A program made the position numbers and the translations under genes. From Nocardioides agariphilus (GTDB taxonomy: Bacteria > Actinomycetota > Actinomycetes > Propionibacteriales > Nocardioidaceae), in assembly GCF_015352445.1 (NCBI RefSeq), contig NZ_JADKPO010000019.1, forward strand, positions 23,119-87,118: a stretch of DNA of 64,000 nucleotides, in the 5' to 3' direction. Shown here piece by piece: positions 16,836 through 25,932 of this stretch; position 1 is the stretch's first letter, and each line of letters starts with the position of its first letter. The notes under the pieces are model-generated. The model was not told where the DNA came from, did no database searches, and saw nothing but the letters and a program-made list of their open reading frames with translations.

Positions 16836-17921
16836 GTGCGCGTCCTGGTGGCCCCCGACAAGTTCGCAGGCACGCTGACGGCGGTGCAGGCGGCCCGCGC
16901 CATCGCCGACGGCTGGACCAGGCAGGCACCGGCCGACGAGCTCGACCAGGCGCCGATGGCCGATGGCGGGCCAGGCTTCGTGGACGTGCTGCACGCCGCG
17001 CTCGGCGGTGAGGTGCTCGCCGTGACCGTCAGTGGCCCGTTCGGGGAGCCGACGCCGGCCACCCTCCTGCTGGTGGGTGATACCGCCTACGTCGAGACGG
17101 CCCAGGCGTGCGGGCTGCACCTGACGCGTCGCGAGCGCCCCGAGGAGTCGTCGTCGCGCGGTGCGGGTGAGCTGGTGCTGGCCGCCGTGGACGCTGGCGC
17201 GCGCGAGGTGGTGGTCGGGCTGGGCGGCAGCGGCACGACCGACGGTGGTGCGGGGCTGCTGGCCGCCTTGGGAGCCACGGCAGACGTGCGTCTCGACGCG
17301 GGGCCGGCGGCCCTGGCCGGGGCGACGCACGTGGACATCTCCGCCTGTCGCGATCGGCTCGGCGACACCGTCCTGGTCGCGGCCAGCGACGTCGACAGCC
17401 AGCTCACCGGGCTCTTCGGTGCGGCGAAGACCTTCGGGCCGCAGAAGGGCCTGCCCGAGGAGCGCATCCCTGAGGTCGACGGCTGGCTGGAGGCGTACGC
17501 CGAGGCGCTGGACCGCCGTACCTCGCTGCTGCCAGGTGCCGGGGCCGCGGGCGGCATGGGATACGCCCTGCTCTCGCTCGGCGCCTCCCGCCGTCCGGGA
17601 TTCGATGTCGTGGCAGGGGCCACCCGTCTGGCCGAGCGCGCCCGCGCCGCCGACCTCGTCCTCACCGGGGAGGGGGCCTTCGACTTCTCCAGTCGTGCGG
17701 GCAAGGTTCCCTACGGCGTCGCCCAGGTCGCGGCCGAGGTCCTGCGGCCCTGCGTGGCCCTGGCTGGACAGGTGCTGGTCGGTGCCCGCGAGATGCGGGC
17801 CCTGGGCATCGAGTCGGCCTACGCCGTCGTCGAGCTCGTGGGGGAGGAACGGGCCTTCGCAGATCCCGCGGGCGCCCTCGCCGAGCTCGCCGCGCGCGTG
17901 GCCCGGACCTGGTCCCATTGA
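16836..17921 (+). CDS. Glycerate kinase (GlxK/GarK family)
   Basis: This 361-residue protein phosphorylates D-glycerate to phosphoglycerate. It opens VRVLVAPDKFAGTLTAVQAA, the family's N-terminal signature. It continues with PMADGGPGFVDVL, GLGGSGTTDGGAGLLAALG and LVLTGEGAFDFSSRAGKVPYG. The GTG at 16836 begins the conserved domain and lies 6 nt after a -10 box. Its neighbour is erpA, as in mycobacteria. Confidence 0.92.
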   Translation: MRVLVAPDKFAGTLTAVQAARAIADGWTRQAPADELDQAPMADGGPGFVDVLHAALGGEVLAVTVSGPFGEPTPATLLLVGDTAYVETAQACGLHLTRRERPEESSSRGAGELVLAAVDAGAREVVVGLGGSGTTDGGAGLLAALGATADVRLDAGPAALAGATHVDISACRDRLGDTVLVAASDVDSQLTGLFGAAKTFGPQKGLPEERIPEVDGWLEAYAEALDRRTSLLPGAGAAGGMGYALLSLGASRRPGFDVVAGATRLAERARAADLVLTGEGAFDFSSRAGKVPYGVAQVAAEVLRPCVALAGQVLVGAREMRALGIESAYAVVELVGEERAFADPAGALAELAARVARTWSH

Positions 17922-18023
17922 TCTATCCACGAGGCGATCGACTGGTCAGCAGATGCGTCGGAATAACCGCGCCTGTGGGACCATTGAGGCCGGTAGCACC
18001 CGCTGACGAAGGAGCCGCACCCC

Positions 18024-18386
18024 ATGACCGAGACGGTCGAGACCACCGAAGAGCGCCGCGCCGACCAGATCAACCTGAGCTCGGTCGCCGCAGCCAAGGT
18101 CAAGAGCCTCCTCGAGCAAGAAGGCCGTGACGACCTCCAGCTCCGCATCTCGGTGCAGCCAGGTGGTTGCTCGGGTCTGCGCTACCAGCTGTTCTTCGAC
18201 GAGCGCAACCTCGACGGTGACGTCGTCACCGACTTCGACGGCGTGGCCGTCGTGGTCGACCGGATGAGCGTTCCCTACCTCAACGGCGCCCAGATCGACT
18301 TCGTCGACAGCATCGAGAAGCAGGGCTTCACGATCGACAACCCCAACGCGACGGGCTCCTGCGCCTGCGGCGACTCGTTCCACTGA
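18024..18386 (+). CDS. erpA: A-type iron-sulfur cluster insertion protein
   Basis: A 120-residue A-type carrier that hands Fe-S clusters to target proteins. The three ligand cysteines are in place: C49 in PGGCSGLRY and C113/C115 in GSCACGDSF. An AAGGAG ribosome binding site precedes the ATG. The acidic first ten residues (MTETVETTEE) are a common extension. Likely clients in this window are NadA and the Rieske protein QcrA, but that is inference. Confidence 0.94.
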   Translation: MTETVETTEERRADQINLSSVAAAKVKSLLEQEGRDDLQLRISVQPGGCSGLRYQLFFDERNLDGDVVTDFDGVAVVVDRMSVPYLNGAQIDFVDSIEKQGFTIDNPNATGSCACGDSFH

Positions 18387-18390
18387 GTTA

Positions 18391-18504
18391 CTTGGCTCGC
18401 TCCGCTCGCATGTCCGCGCGCTCGTAACCCTCGCGCGCGCAGACGCAGACTTCGGTTGCGCTTCCGCCGCCCCAGTTGAAGTGAAGGGCAGCGAGCGAGC
18501 CAAC
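18391..18504. repeat. Inverted repeat between convergent genes
   Basis: TTGGCTCGCTC at 18392-18402 is matched by GAGCGAGCCAA at 18493-18503, about 90 bp apart. It lies between the convergent erpA and a small hypothetical gene. It could be a bidirectional terminator or a dispersed repeat remnant; the internal sequence is C/G-rich with no open frame. Confidence 0.5.
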
Positions 18505-18711
18505 CTAGTCCAGGTGTAAGTGGAGGGCGTTGGCGATGCGCTGGGCCGCCTCGTCGACGCTGATCGCGCGCTTGGAGACCTCGCGCGGGTAGTCCTCGTA
18601 GGTCAGGCTCGGCGCCGACTCGACCGCCCGGCGGGCGATCTTCTCCAGCCGCAGGTGGTCTCGGGCGGCGCGAGCGTCGGCGTACATGTCATCCGTCGAG
18701 TTGGCGGCCAT
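18505..18711 (-). CDS. Small hypothetical protein, 68 residues
   Basis: Not recognised. The acidic, helix-prone protein has no cysteines or membrane segment. It shows DMYADARAARDHLRLEKIAR, then YEDYPREVSKRAISVDEAAQ. The ATG at 18711 is 6 nt after TACGGT, whereas a GTG at 18735 would lie upstream of that box. It is divergent from adoK. Codon use fits the chromosome. Confidence 0.65.
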   Translation of the reverse strand: MAANSTDDMYADARAARDHLRLEKIARRAVESAPSLTYEDYPREVSKRAISVDEAAQRIANALHLHLD

Positions 18712-18717
18712 CTCCCG

Positions 18718-18723
18718 ACCGTA
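18718..18723 (-). promoter_or_regulatory. -10 box for the small hypothetical protein
   Basis: TACGGT on the minus strand ends 6 nt before the ATG at 18711. Confidence 0.45.
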
Positions 18724-18774
18724 GGGGCTACTCACGGGTAGGCCCAGGATCGGTGAGATGCGGACCTGCCCGAG

Positions 18775-18780
18775 TAGGGT
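18775..18780 (+). promoter_or_regulatory. -10 box for adoK
   Basis: TAGGGT ends 8 nt before the GTG at 18789. Confidence 0.45.
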
Positions 18781-18788
18781 GCTGCGAC

Positions 18789-19763
18789 GTGTCCCTGCTG
18801 ATCTGCGGATCCATCGCCACTGACCACCTGATGACGTTCGGTGGCAAGTTCCGCGACTCGCTCGTGGTCGACCAGCTCGACAAGCTCTCGGTGTCCTTCT
18901 TGGTCGACGAGCTCGAGATCAGACGCGGTGGAGTCGCTCCGAACATGTGCTTCGGGCTGGGTTCCCTGGGCCTGTCGCCGGTGCTGGTCGGCGCCGCAGG
19001 TGACGACTTCGCCGACTACCGATCCTGGCTGGAGCGTCACGGGGTGGACTGCTCGTCGGTGCGCATCTCCGAGACTCGTCACACGGCGCGGTTCGTGTGC
19101 ACGACCGACACCACCATGGCCCAGTTCGCCTCCTTCTACCCCGGGGCGATGGCTGAGGCACGACTGATCGAGCTCAAGCCGATCGTGGACCGCGTCGGCA
19201 GCCCGACGTTCGTGCTCATCGCAGCCGACGACCCTGACGGCATGTTGCGGCACACCCAGGAGTGCCGGCAGCGTGGCTACCCGTTCATCGCCGACCCGAG
19301 CCAGCAGCTGGCCTTCAGCGACGGCGAGCTGATCCGCGACCTGATCGACGGGGCGGCGTACTTGTTCTCCAACGAGTACGAGTCGCACATGATCGAGGCC
19401 AAGACGGGCTGGTCGAGTGGTGAGGTGCTCGATCGCGTCGGCGTTCAGGTCACCACGCTCGGCAAGAACGGTGTGCGGATCAGTCAGCGCGGCGCCGAGG
19501 ACATCGTCATCTCCGCGGCAGCCGACGTGCACGCGGTAGAGCCGACCGGCGTCGGCGACGCCTTCCGCGCGGGCTTCCTGGGGGCCCTGGTGTGGGGCAT
19601 GTCCCACGAGCGAGCTGCGCAGATCGGCTGTGTGCTGGCTGCCTACGTCGTCGAGACGGTCGGCACCCAGGAGTACAGCTTCACGCCGAGCGAGTTCGTC
19701 AAGCGCATCGAGCAGTCCTACGGCATCGACGCCGCCGTCGACGTCGCACCGCACCTGACCTGA
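18789..19763 (+). CDS. adoK: Adenosine kinase, PfkB carbohydrate kinase family
   Basis: This 324-residue PfkB-family kinase matches the mycobacterial adenosine kinase type closely in its motifs. These are GSIATDHLMTF at the start, the RGGVAPNMCFGLG substrate loop, HTARFVCTTDTTMAQFASFY, and the catalytic PTGVGDAFRAGF with its base aspartate. It phosphorylates adenosine to AMP in purine salvage. The GTG at 18789 is used because the conserved domain begins there and a -10 box lies just upstream. erpA next door repeats the order seen in M. tuberculosis. Confidence 0.88.
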   Translation: MSLLICGSIATDHLMTFGGKFRDSLVVDQLDKLSVSFLVDELEIRRGGVAPNMCFGLGSLGLSPVLVGAAGDDFADYRSWLERHGVDCSSVRISETRHTARFVCTTDTTMAQFASFYPGAMAEARLIELKPIVDRVGSPTFVLIAADDPDGMLRHTQECRQRGYPFIADPSQQLAFSDGELIRDLIDGAAYLFSNEYESHMIEAKTGWSSGEVLDRVGVQVTTLGKNGVRISQRGAEDIVISAAADVHAVEPTGVGDAFRAGFLGALVWGMSHERAAQIGCVLAAYVVETVGTQEYSFTPSEFVKRIEQSYGIDAAVDVAPHLT

Positions 19764-19767
19764 GGCC

Positions 19768-19992
19768 TCAGCTCACGCGCCGCACGACGTAGCGGGGCGT
19801 GCCGTCCTCGGCGGTGTCGGCCCCGACGTACTCCTGGGCCTTCATCCGGCACCAGGCCTGCACGTCGACGGCGGCCGCCGGGTCGTCAGCGACCACCGAC
19901 ACCACGTCTCCGACCGCCAGGTCCGAGACCGCCGCGGCCAGCGCGATCACCGGGAGCGGGCAGGGCTTGCCGCGGCAGTCGACCTCGATCAT
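19768..19992 (-). CDS. tusA: TusA family sulfurtransferase
   Basis: This 74-residue protein is a sulfur carrier. The N-terminal CRGKPCPLPVI carries the family's CPxP active cysteine, and the fold pattern (VVSVVADDPAAAVDVQAWCR) is intact. Its ATG overlaps the stop of the upstream cysteine desulfurase by one base (TGATG), so the two are coupled. The desulfurase probably loads sulfur onto it. It is convergent with adoK. Confidence 0.88.
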   Translation of the reverse strand: MIEVDCRGKPCPLPVIALAAAVSDLAVGDVVSVVADDPAAAVDVQAWCRMKAQEYVGADTAEDGTPRYVVRRVS

Positions 19993-21101
19993 CAGTGCCC
20001 GACCTCGGCTCGCAGGCGCTCGACGACCCCGGGCAGCACGTCGAGGAACGCGTCGACCTCGGCGGCGGTCGTGTCGCGGGTGAGCGAGACCCGCACGTTG
20101 CCGTGGGTCAGCGCGCCCATCGCTGCCAGCACGTGGCTCGGTGTCAACGTCGAGGCGGTGCACGCCGAGCCGCTTGCGACGCCGAACCCCAGCCGATCGA
20201 GCTCGGTGACCAGGGACTCGCCGTCGACGTAGAGGCACGAGAACGTCAGCAGGTGAGGGAGTCGGTCGGTGGGGTCGCCGACGACGTCGACGTCAGGCAT
20301 CGCCGAGACGCCGGAGCGCAGGCGGTCGATGAGGGCGTGCTGACGAGCCCCGACCTCCTCGCGCTCGGCGACGACGGCTTGCAGGGCCGCTGCCGCCGCC
20401 AGCGCGGCAGGTACGTTCTCGAAGCCTGGCACGCGCTCGTCGATCCGCTCGTCGACGGGGAAGGGATGCCGCCAGCGTGCGCCCTTGCGCACCAGGAGTA
20501 CGCCGACCCCTGCGGGTCCGCCCCACTTGTGCGCCGACGCCGCGGCGACCGCCCAGCCTTCGGGCAGAGGCAGTCGTCCGGCGGATGCGCACGCATCGAC
20601 GAACAGCGGCACTCCGCCTGCGACACCGGCGAGGTCCGGGACCGGCTGCGTCGTGCCCACCTCATGGTTGGCCGACTGCACGGCCAGCACACTGGTCCCG
20701 GGCGGGGGAGGGGCGATGCGGACCCTGCCCTGGGCGTCGACCGGCAGTGCGGTGCCGCCGCCCGCCCAGTCCACGGCGTGCAGCACCGCGGAGTGCTCGA
20801 CGGCGGTGTGGGCGATGCTGCCACCGCGGGCACCCCTGTGCAGGCCGAGCAGGCCGAGGTGCACGGCAGCGGTCCCGGAGGCAGTGAAGGAGACCTCGTC
20901 GGGGCGGACCTCCAGCGCCTCGGCCAAGGCCGCGCGGGCGTTGTCGAGCAGCAGACGGGCCGACCGTCCGGCGCGGTGCAGGCGTCGCGGGTCGGCGTAC
21001 CCCTGGTCGAGTGCGGCCAGGTAAGCCGCACGGGCCGCTGGGTGGAGTGGTTCGGAGGATGCGGCATCCCAGTAGATCGCTGGCGACGCGCCGCTTCCCA
21101 T
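19992..21101 (-). CDS. Cysteine desulfurase (class V aminotransferase, IscS/NifS-like)
   Basis: A 369-residue PLP enzyme that takes sulfur from cysteine. Key residues are present: H103 (HTAVEHSAVLH), K192 binding PLP (ASAHKWGGP), and the persulfide cysteine C314 in VASGSACTAS. A TAGATT -10 box ends 6 nt before the ATG. It is coupled to tusA, so delivery to TusA for tRNA thiolation or cofactor synthesis is the likely role rather than bulk Fe-S assembly. That is inference from context. Confidence 0.92.
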   Translation of the reverse strand: MGSGASPAIYWDAASSEPLHPAARAAYLAALDQGYADPRRLHRAGRSARLLLDNARAALAEALEVRPDEVSFTASGTAAVHLGLLGLHRGARGGSIAHTAVEHSAVLHAVDWAGGGTALPVDAQGRVRIAPPPPGTSVLAVQSANHEVGTTQPVPDLAGVAGGVPLFVDACASAGRLPLPEGWAVAAASAHKWGGPAGVGVLLVRKGARWRHPFPVDERIDERVPGFENVPAALAAAAALQAVVAEREEVGARQHALIDRLRSGVSAMPDVDVVGDPTDRLPHLLTFSCLYVDGESLVTELDRLGFGVASGSACTASTLTPSHVLAAMGALTHGNVRVSLTRDTTAAEVDAFLDVLPGVVERLRAEVGH

Positions 21102-21107
21102 GCCAGG

Positions 21108-21113
21108 AATCTA
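21108..21113 (-). promoter_or_regulatory. -10 box for cysteine desulfurase-tusA
   Basis: TAGATT on the minus strand ends 6 nt before the ATG at 21101. Confidence 0.5.
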
Positions 21114-21160
21114 TCCGTCCCGGCGGGGTACCCACCCGCCAATCCGCGGCACGATTCGGC

Positions 21161-21166
21161 TAGTCT
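21161..21166 (+). promoter_or_regulatory. -10 box for ctaC-ctaD-ctaF
   Basis: TAGTCT, about 40 nt upstream of the ctaC start, which then uses an AGGAAGG ribosome binding site at about 21189-21195. Confidence 0.45.
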
Positions 21167-21205
21167 GCCGACGTCCAGTGCTGTCATGACAGGAAGGCTG
21201 CGTTC

Positions 21206-22078
21206 GTGGGTGTGCAGACCCCCCTGCGGAAGGTACGTCGGCTGGCAGTCCTTGCCGCCGCGCTGACCTCCGTGGTCATCCTGACCGGATGTTCCGAGCA
21301 GAGCCGGCACGAGTGGAAGAACCTCGCGATGCCGGACCCCGTGTCCGCGCAAGGCGAGCACATCTTCATCCTGTGGCGCTGGGCCTGGGTGGCGGCACTC
21401 ATCACCGGCGGCATCACCTGGGGCCTGATGTTCTGGGCGATGTGGCGTTACCGCCGCAAGGCCGGCGATCCCGAGGTCCCGGTGCAGACGCGCTACAACC
21501 TGCCGCTCGAGATCTTCTACACCATCGCGCCGGTCATCATGGTGATCGTCTTCTTCGTGCACACCGTCGACACCCAGAACATCGTGCTCGACAACAAGGG
21601 CAAGCCCGACCACACCGTGATCGTCGTGGGTCAGCAGTGGCAGTGGACGTTCAACTACGCCAACGAGGACGCCATCGACGCGCCCTACGCCTTCGAGGCC
21701 GGCACGGCCGACTACGTCCCCACGCTGGTGCTCCCGGTCGGCGAGACGACGGAGTTCCAGTTGCGCTCGCCCGATGTGATCCACGACTTCGGGGTGCCCG
21801 GGTTCTTGATGAAGATGGACGTCATCCCGGGCCGTGAGAACCACTACCGCATCACGCCGACCAAGATCGGCGACTACCGGGGCAAGTGCTACGAGCTGTG
21901 CGGCGTCTACCACTCGCGCATGCTCTTCAACGTCAAGGTCGTCAGTCCCGAGGACTTCGACACCTACTTGCAGGGTCTCGAGGACGCCGGACGCGTGGCC
22001 GACCAGCCGCTGCTCGGCGGCGCCAACGCCCGAACCCAGGCTGGCCTGCCCGCAGAGGGCGGGGAGGAGTCCCAGTGA
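21206..22078 (+). CDS. ctaC: Cytochrome c oxidase subunit II (aa3-type, lipoprotein)
   Basis: This 290-residue subunit II carries the CuA centre that receives electrons. A lipobox LTGC (C29) ends the signal peptide, so it is a lipoprotein. Two membrane helices follow (about 52-75 and 100-118). The CuA ligands are in [12 protein letters not shown], with an upstream His in [10 protein letters not shown]. Aromatic WQWTF is the electron-entry patch. The GTG at 21206 has an AGGAAGG site 10 nt upstream. It overlaps ctaD by four bases (GTGA). Confidence 0.95.
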   Translation: MGVQTPLRKVRRLAVLAAALTSVVILTGCSEQSRHEWKNLAMPDPVSAQGEHIFILWRWAWVAALITGGITWGLMFWAMWRYRRKAGDPEVPVQTRYNLPLEIFYTIAPVIMVIVFFVHTVDTQNIVLDNKGKPDHTVIVVGQQWQWTFNYANEDAIDAPYAFEAGTADYVPTLVLPVGETTEFQLRSPDVIHDFGVPGFLMKMDVIPGRENHYRITPTKIGDYRGKCYELCGVYHSRMLFNVKVVSPEDFDTYLQGLEDAGRVADQPLLGGANARTQAGLPAEGGEESQ

Positions 22079-23880
22079 CCACCACGGCAGGACGTCCCAC
22101 CGTCAGCACCGGCCAGCGCAAGCCGCTGGGCCAGCGCCTGGTCAGGGTCATCACGACCACCGACCACAAGGTCATCGGCAACCTCTACCTGGTCACGTCG
22201 TTCGCCTGGTTCCTGGTCGGCGGCCTGATGGCGATGCTGATGCGCTCCGAGCTGGCCTACCCAGGCCAGCAGATCGTCAACGACGAGCTCTACAACCAGC
22301 TCTTCACGATGCACGGCACGATCATGCTGCTGCTGTTCGCGACGCCACTGTTCTTCGGCTTCGGCAACGCCATCATGCCGCTGCAGATCGGCTCGCCCGA
22401 CGTCGCGTTCCCACGGCTCAACATGCTGTCCTACTGGCTGTTCCTGTTCGGCGGCCTGATCGCAGCCTCCGGCTTCTTGTCACCGCAGGGTGCGGCCGAC
22501 TTCGGCTGGTTCGCCTACACCCCGCTCTCCGACGCCATCCGCTCGCCCGGGATTGGTGGCGACCTGTGGGTGATGGGCCTGTGGATGGCCGGTCTGGGCA
22601 CGATCCTCGGCGCCGTCAACTTCACCACCACGATCATCTGCATGCGCGCACCCGGCATGACGATGTTCCGGATGCCGATCTTCGTCTGGAACACCCTGGT
22701 CACCTCGCTGCTGGTGCTCATCGCGTTCCCGGTGCTTGCCGGCGCGCTGCTCTCGCTCGAGGCCGACCGACTGCTGGGCGCTCACGTCTTCGACGCTGCC
22801 CACGGCGGCGCCATCTTGTGGCAGCACCTGTTCTGGTTCTTCGGGCACCCCGAGGTCTACATCATCGCGTTGCCGTTCTTCGGCATCATCACCGAGATCT
22901 TGCCGGTCTTCAGCCGCAAGCCGATCTTCGGCTACGTCGGCCTGGTCGGCGCCACCTTGGGCATCGCGATCCTCTCGGCCGCGGTCTGGGCCCACCACAT
23001 GTTCGTCACCGGGGCGGTGGACCTGCCGTTCTTCTCCGGCATGACATTCCTGATCGCCGTCCCCACCGGCGTGAAGTTCTTCAACTGGATAGGCACGCTG
23101 TGGGGCGGGTCGATCACCTTCGACACGCCCATGCTCTGGGCGATGGGCTTCTTGACCACATTCTTGTTCGGAGGCCTGACCGGCATCATCCTGGCCAGCC
23201 CGCCGCTCGACTTCCACGTGTCTGACTCCTACTTCGTGGTGGCCCACTTCCACTACGTCGTGTTCGGCACCGTCGTGTTCGCGATGTTCGCCGGCTTCTA
23301 CTTCTGGTGGCCCAAGCTGACCGGCCGGATGCTCGACGAACGCCTCGGCAAGCTGCACTTCTGGCTGCTGTTCGTCGGCTTCCACACCACGTTCTTGATC
23401 CAGCACTGGATCGGCGTCGAAGGCATGCCGCGTCGCTACGCCGACTACCTGCCCGAGGACGGGTGGACCGGCATGAACCAGGTCTCCACCATCGGTGCGT
23501 TCATCCTCGGAGCATCGACGCTGCCGTTCCTCTACAACGTCTACGTCAGCCGTCGGGCGCCGCTCGTCGACCGCGACGACCCGTGGGGCTGGGGTCGCTC
23601 CCTGGAGTGGGCGACCAGTTGCCCACCGCCGCGGCACAACTTCCACTCGATCCCCCGGATCCGCTCGGAGTCGCCGGCCTTCGACCTCCACCACCCCGAG
23701 GTGGCGGCGATCGAGCTGGCCCACAACGAGGCCGCTCGTGCGGGCAGGTTCGCTGATGCCCCTGACATGGAGGGCCGCGAGGAGATGCTCGAGGATCGTG
23801 GCGCGGTGATCACCGACATACGCCCCGACGACGATGACCAACACGATGCACGCGACGACCAGGACGGTGACAACCGGTGA
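22075..23880 (+). CDS. ctaD: Cytochrome c oxidase subunit I
   Basis: The 601-residue catalytic subunit holds heme a and the heme a3-CuB site, reducing oxygen and pumping protons. Twelve membrane helices are visible. H80 (FTMHGTIM) is a heme a ligand, and HPEVY (258-262) contains the CuB His and the cross-linked Tyr. [11 protein letters not shown] holds the heme a3/heme a histidines. A C-terminal acidic tail ([12 protein letters not shown]) is unusual in its charge density. The start overlaps ctaC and the end overlaps ctaF, giving a tightly coupled operon. Confidence 0.97.
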   Translation: MTTTAGRPTVSTGQRKPLGQRLVRVITTTDHKVIGNLYLVTSFAWFLVGGLMAMLMRSELAYPGQQIVNDELYNQLFTMHGTIMLLLFATPLFFGFGNAIMPLQIGSPDVAFPRLNMLSYWLFLFGGLIAASGFLSPQGAADFGWFAYTPLSDAIRSPGIGGDLWVMGLWMAGLGTILGAVNFTTTIICMRAPGMTMFRMPIFVWNTLVTSLLVLIAFPVLAGALLSLEADRLLGAHVFDAAHGGAILWQHLFWFFGHPEVYIIALPFFGIITEILPVFSRKPIFGYVGLVGATLGIAILSAAVWAHHMFVTGAVDLPFFSGMTFLIAVPTGVKFFNWIGTLWGGSITFDTPMLWAMGFLTTFLFGGLTGIILASPPLDFHVSDSYFVVAHFHYVVFGTVVFAMFAGFYFWWPKLTGRMLDERLGKLHFWLLFVGFHTTFLIQHWIGVEGMPRRYADYLPEDGWTGMNQVSTIGAFILGASTLPFLYNVYVSRRAPLVDRDDPWGWGRSLEWATSCPPPRHNFHSIPRIRSESPAFDLHHPEVAAIELAHNEAARAGRFADAPDMEGREEMLEDRGAVITDIRPDDDDQHDARDDQDGDNR

Positions 23881-24275
23881 AGCACGAGGCCTGGATCTTC
23901 GGCGTGTCGACGATCTTCTTCGTCATCGTCAGCCCGGCCTACTGGCTGATCACCAAAGACTGGACCGGTAGCTCGGCGCTGGTCATGACGACGCTGCTGG
24001 TCGCCATGATCACCCTCTACCTCGGCTTCCACGCCTCCAAGATGGATCCTCGTCCGGAGGACCTCAAGGACGCCGAGATCGCCGACGGTGCCGGCGAGCT
24101 GGGCTTCTTCCCGCCGTACTCCTGGTGGCCACTGTGGTGCGGCGCGACGCTGGCCGTGATCGTGTACGGCGTTGCGCTGGGGCAGTGGTGGCTGGTGGCG
24201 ATCGGCATGGGCCTGGGCGTGCTGGCACTGTCCGGGCTGGTGTTCGAGTACTACAAGGGCGAGCACGCGCACTGA
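23877..24275 (+). CDS. ctaF: Cytochrome c oxidase subunit IV (actinobacterial type)
   Basis: A 132-residue small subunit with four membrane helices. It opens [20 protein letters not shown], and the [15 protein letters not shown] and [11 protein letters not shown] blocks are typical of actinobacterial CtaF. It starts with GTG overlapping the ctaD stop (GTGA). The protein belongs to the bcc-aa3 supercomplex whose other parts are encoded 1.7-6 kb downstream on the opposite strand. Confidence 0.93.
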   Translation: MKHEAWIFGVSTIFFVIVSPAYWLITKDWTGSSALVMTTLLVAMITLYLGFHASKMDPRPEDLKDAEIADGAGELGFFPPYSWWPLWCGATLAVIVYGVALGQWWLVAIGMGLGVLALSGLVFEYYKGEHAH

Positions 24276-24355
24276 AGGGCGCACGCGGACGAAGGCTCGC
24301 CTGTGGTCCCAGGCCGCCACGTCTTGCGGTTTCGGGATCGGTCGGTGCGCCGGGT

Positions 24356-24361
24356 TAGGCT
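24356..24361 (+). promoter_or_regulatory. -10 box for the L,D-transpeptidase gene
   Basis: TAGGCT, giving a leader of about 35 nt with a GGGAG ribosome binding site before the ATG at 24402. Confidence 0.4.
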
Positions 24362-24401
24362 GATACGGCAACCCTCAGTCTGTCCCGGGAGTCCTACCAG
24401 C

Positions 24402-25619
24402 ATGATTGTGCGTCGTTTCCGCCTGCTCGCCGTCGCGTCCGCGTGCGTCGTCTTGACGACCCTCGCGGCCTGCAACGCGAACGAGACCCCAGACCTCGCT
24501 CCGGGGACGGACTCGACGTCGGGCAGCACCACACCGGGGGAGTCGCAGTCCCCGGAGGTGCCTGCAGTGCAGGTGGAGTCCAACGTCCGCAAGGGCGCCC
24601 GCAACGTGCCGGTGGACACCCGTCTCACCGTTGAGGCCGAGGGCGGGACGTTGCGCCGGGTGACGGTGACGTCCAAGGCCGGCTCCGTGCGGGGCAAGCT
24701 CTCGGGAGACAAGGCGACCTGGGTCGCAGGCGCGCTGCTCGAGCCCGGAACCTCCTACTCCGTGACGACCGTGGCCAGCAATGCCGCGGGGACCGAGCGC
24801 ACCGTCCGGTCCCGCTTCCGCACCGTCGACCTCACCCTCGACCAGCAGACCTACCCGTCGGTCGCCCCGCTCAACGGCGAGACCGTGGGCGTCGGGATGC
24901 CCGTGATCGTCTCCTTCGACGTGGCCGTGACCGACAAGGCCAACATCGAGAAGCACCTGAAGGTCAGCGCCAAGCCGCGGCAGCCGGGGTCGTGGCACTG
25001 GATCAGCGACCACGAGGTGCACTGGCGCCCGAAGAGCTACTGGCGGGCCGGCACCGACGTGAGCGTCGATGTCGACATCAACAGCGTGCCGGCCGGGGGC
25101 GGCATCTTCGGCCAAGAAGACCGGCACGTGGAGTTCCACGTCGGCAGCGCCAACATCTACAAGGTCAACGCACAGACCCACCAGATGCAGGTCTTCAGCA
25201 ACGGACAGCTGCTGCGCACCATCCCGATCACGACCGGCAAGCCCGGATTCACGACGCGCTCCGGCGTGAAGGTGATCATCGAGAAGTTCCGTCACCACCG
25301 GATGAACTCCGAGACCATCGGCATCTCGCGGGACAACCCGGAGTACTACGACCTCGACGACGTCGAGTACGCCATGCGGCTGACCTACTCCGGCGAGTTC
25401 ATCCACGCAGCCCCGTGGTCGGTCGGCTCCCAGGGTTACGCCAACGTCTCCCACGGCTGCACCGGCATGAGCACGGCCAACGCCGGCTGGCTCTACGACA
25501 TGACCAAGCGCGGCGACGTCGTCGTCTACACCGGCACTGACCGGGCCATGGAGCCCACCAACGGCTACGGCGACTGGAACATCCCGTTCCGCACCTACGC
25601 CAAGGGTTCAGCGCTCTAG
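24402..25619 (+). CDS. L,D-transpeptidase lipoprotein with Ig-like domains
   Basis: This 405-residue enzyme makes 3-3 peptidoglycan cross-links. The signal peptide ends at a lipobox LAAC (about residue 24), followed by a Ser/Thr-rich linker. Two Ig-like (LdtMt2-type) domains (about 50-150 and 150-240) come next, then a YkuD catalytic domain with the active-site motif SHGCTGMS around residue 348. A His needed for catalysis lies in EFIHAAPW. ATG and GGGAG ribosome binding site are clear. It sits between the two halves of the respiratory gene set. Confidence 0.93.
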   Translation: MIVRRFRLLAVASACVVLTTLAACNANETPDLAPGTDSTSGSTTPGESQSPEVPAVQVESNVRKGARNVPVDTRLTVEAEGGTLRRVTVTSKAGSVRGKLSGDKATWVAGALLEPGTSYSVTTVASNAAGTERTVRSRFRTVDLTLDQQTYPSVAPLNGETVGVGMPVIVSFDVAVTDKANIEKHLKVSAKPRQPGSWHWISDHEVHWRPKSYWRAGTDVSVDVDINSVPAGGGIFGQEDRHVEFHVGSANIYKVNAQTHQMQVFSNGQLLRTIPITTGKPGFTTRSGVKVIIEKFRHHRMNSETIGISRDNPEYYDLDDVEYAMRLTYSGEFIHAAPWSVGSQGYANVSHGCTGMSTANAGWLYDMTKRGDVVVYTGTDRAMEPTNGYGDWNIPFRTYAKGSAL

Positions 25620-25666
25620 GGATCGCTTGCCGGGTAGGCGCGGCCGAGCCTCCGTTCGCCGCGATG

Positions 25667-25923
25667 GTCGAGGAAGGCGCGCTAGCGCGTGTCTCGAGAC
25701 TGGGTGGGCTGTCGGTTCACCGGGTCTCGAGACGGTTGCTAGCGCAACCTCCTCGACCGACGTGGGCTACTGGTCGGTGTCGTCGGTGTGGGCGCCGCTG
25801 GCGCGTGTCTCGAGACTGGGTGGGCTGTCGGTTCACCGGGTCTCGAGACGGTTGCTAGCGCAACCTCCTCGACCGGCGAGGGCTACTGGTCGGCGTGGTC
25901 GGTGCTAGCGCAACCTCCTCGAC
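25667..25923. repeat. Array of GCTAGC-centred dispersed repeats
   Basis: At least four copies or part copies of a short palindromic unit are seen: an inverted one at 25667-25700, forward ones at 25720-25758 and 25836-25874, and a truncated one at 25900-25923. A 116-bp segment beginning GCGCGTGTCTCGAGAC is tandemly repeated (25685 and 25801). The unit is CTCGAGAC, a GGTTGCTAGCGCAACC hairpin and TCCTCGACC. The same family recurs at 63855-64000. No gene is visible in this 313-bp gap. Confidence 0.85.
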
Positions 25924-25932
25924 CGACGAGGG

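Noticed and set aside
15872-17062. Upstream extension of nadA in the same frame
   Set aside because: It overlaps the GNAT gene out of frame and has no domain. The nadA domain and its -10 box set the start at 15871.
22480-23844. Minus-strand frame of about 450 codons opposite ctaD
   Set aside because: Antisense shadow; His/Asp/Glu/Arg-rich with no motif, while ctaD is certain.
25667-25923. Possible CRISPR array
   Set aside because: Repeat copies vary in orientation and length, spacers are not of uniform size and no cas gene is present; this is a dispersed-repeat array.
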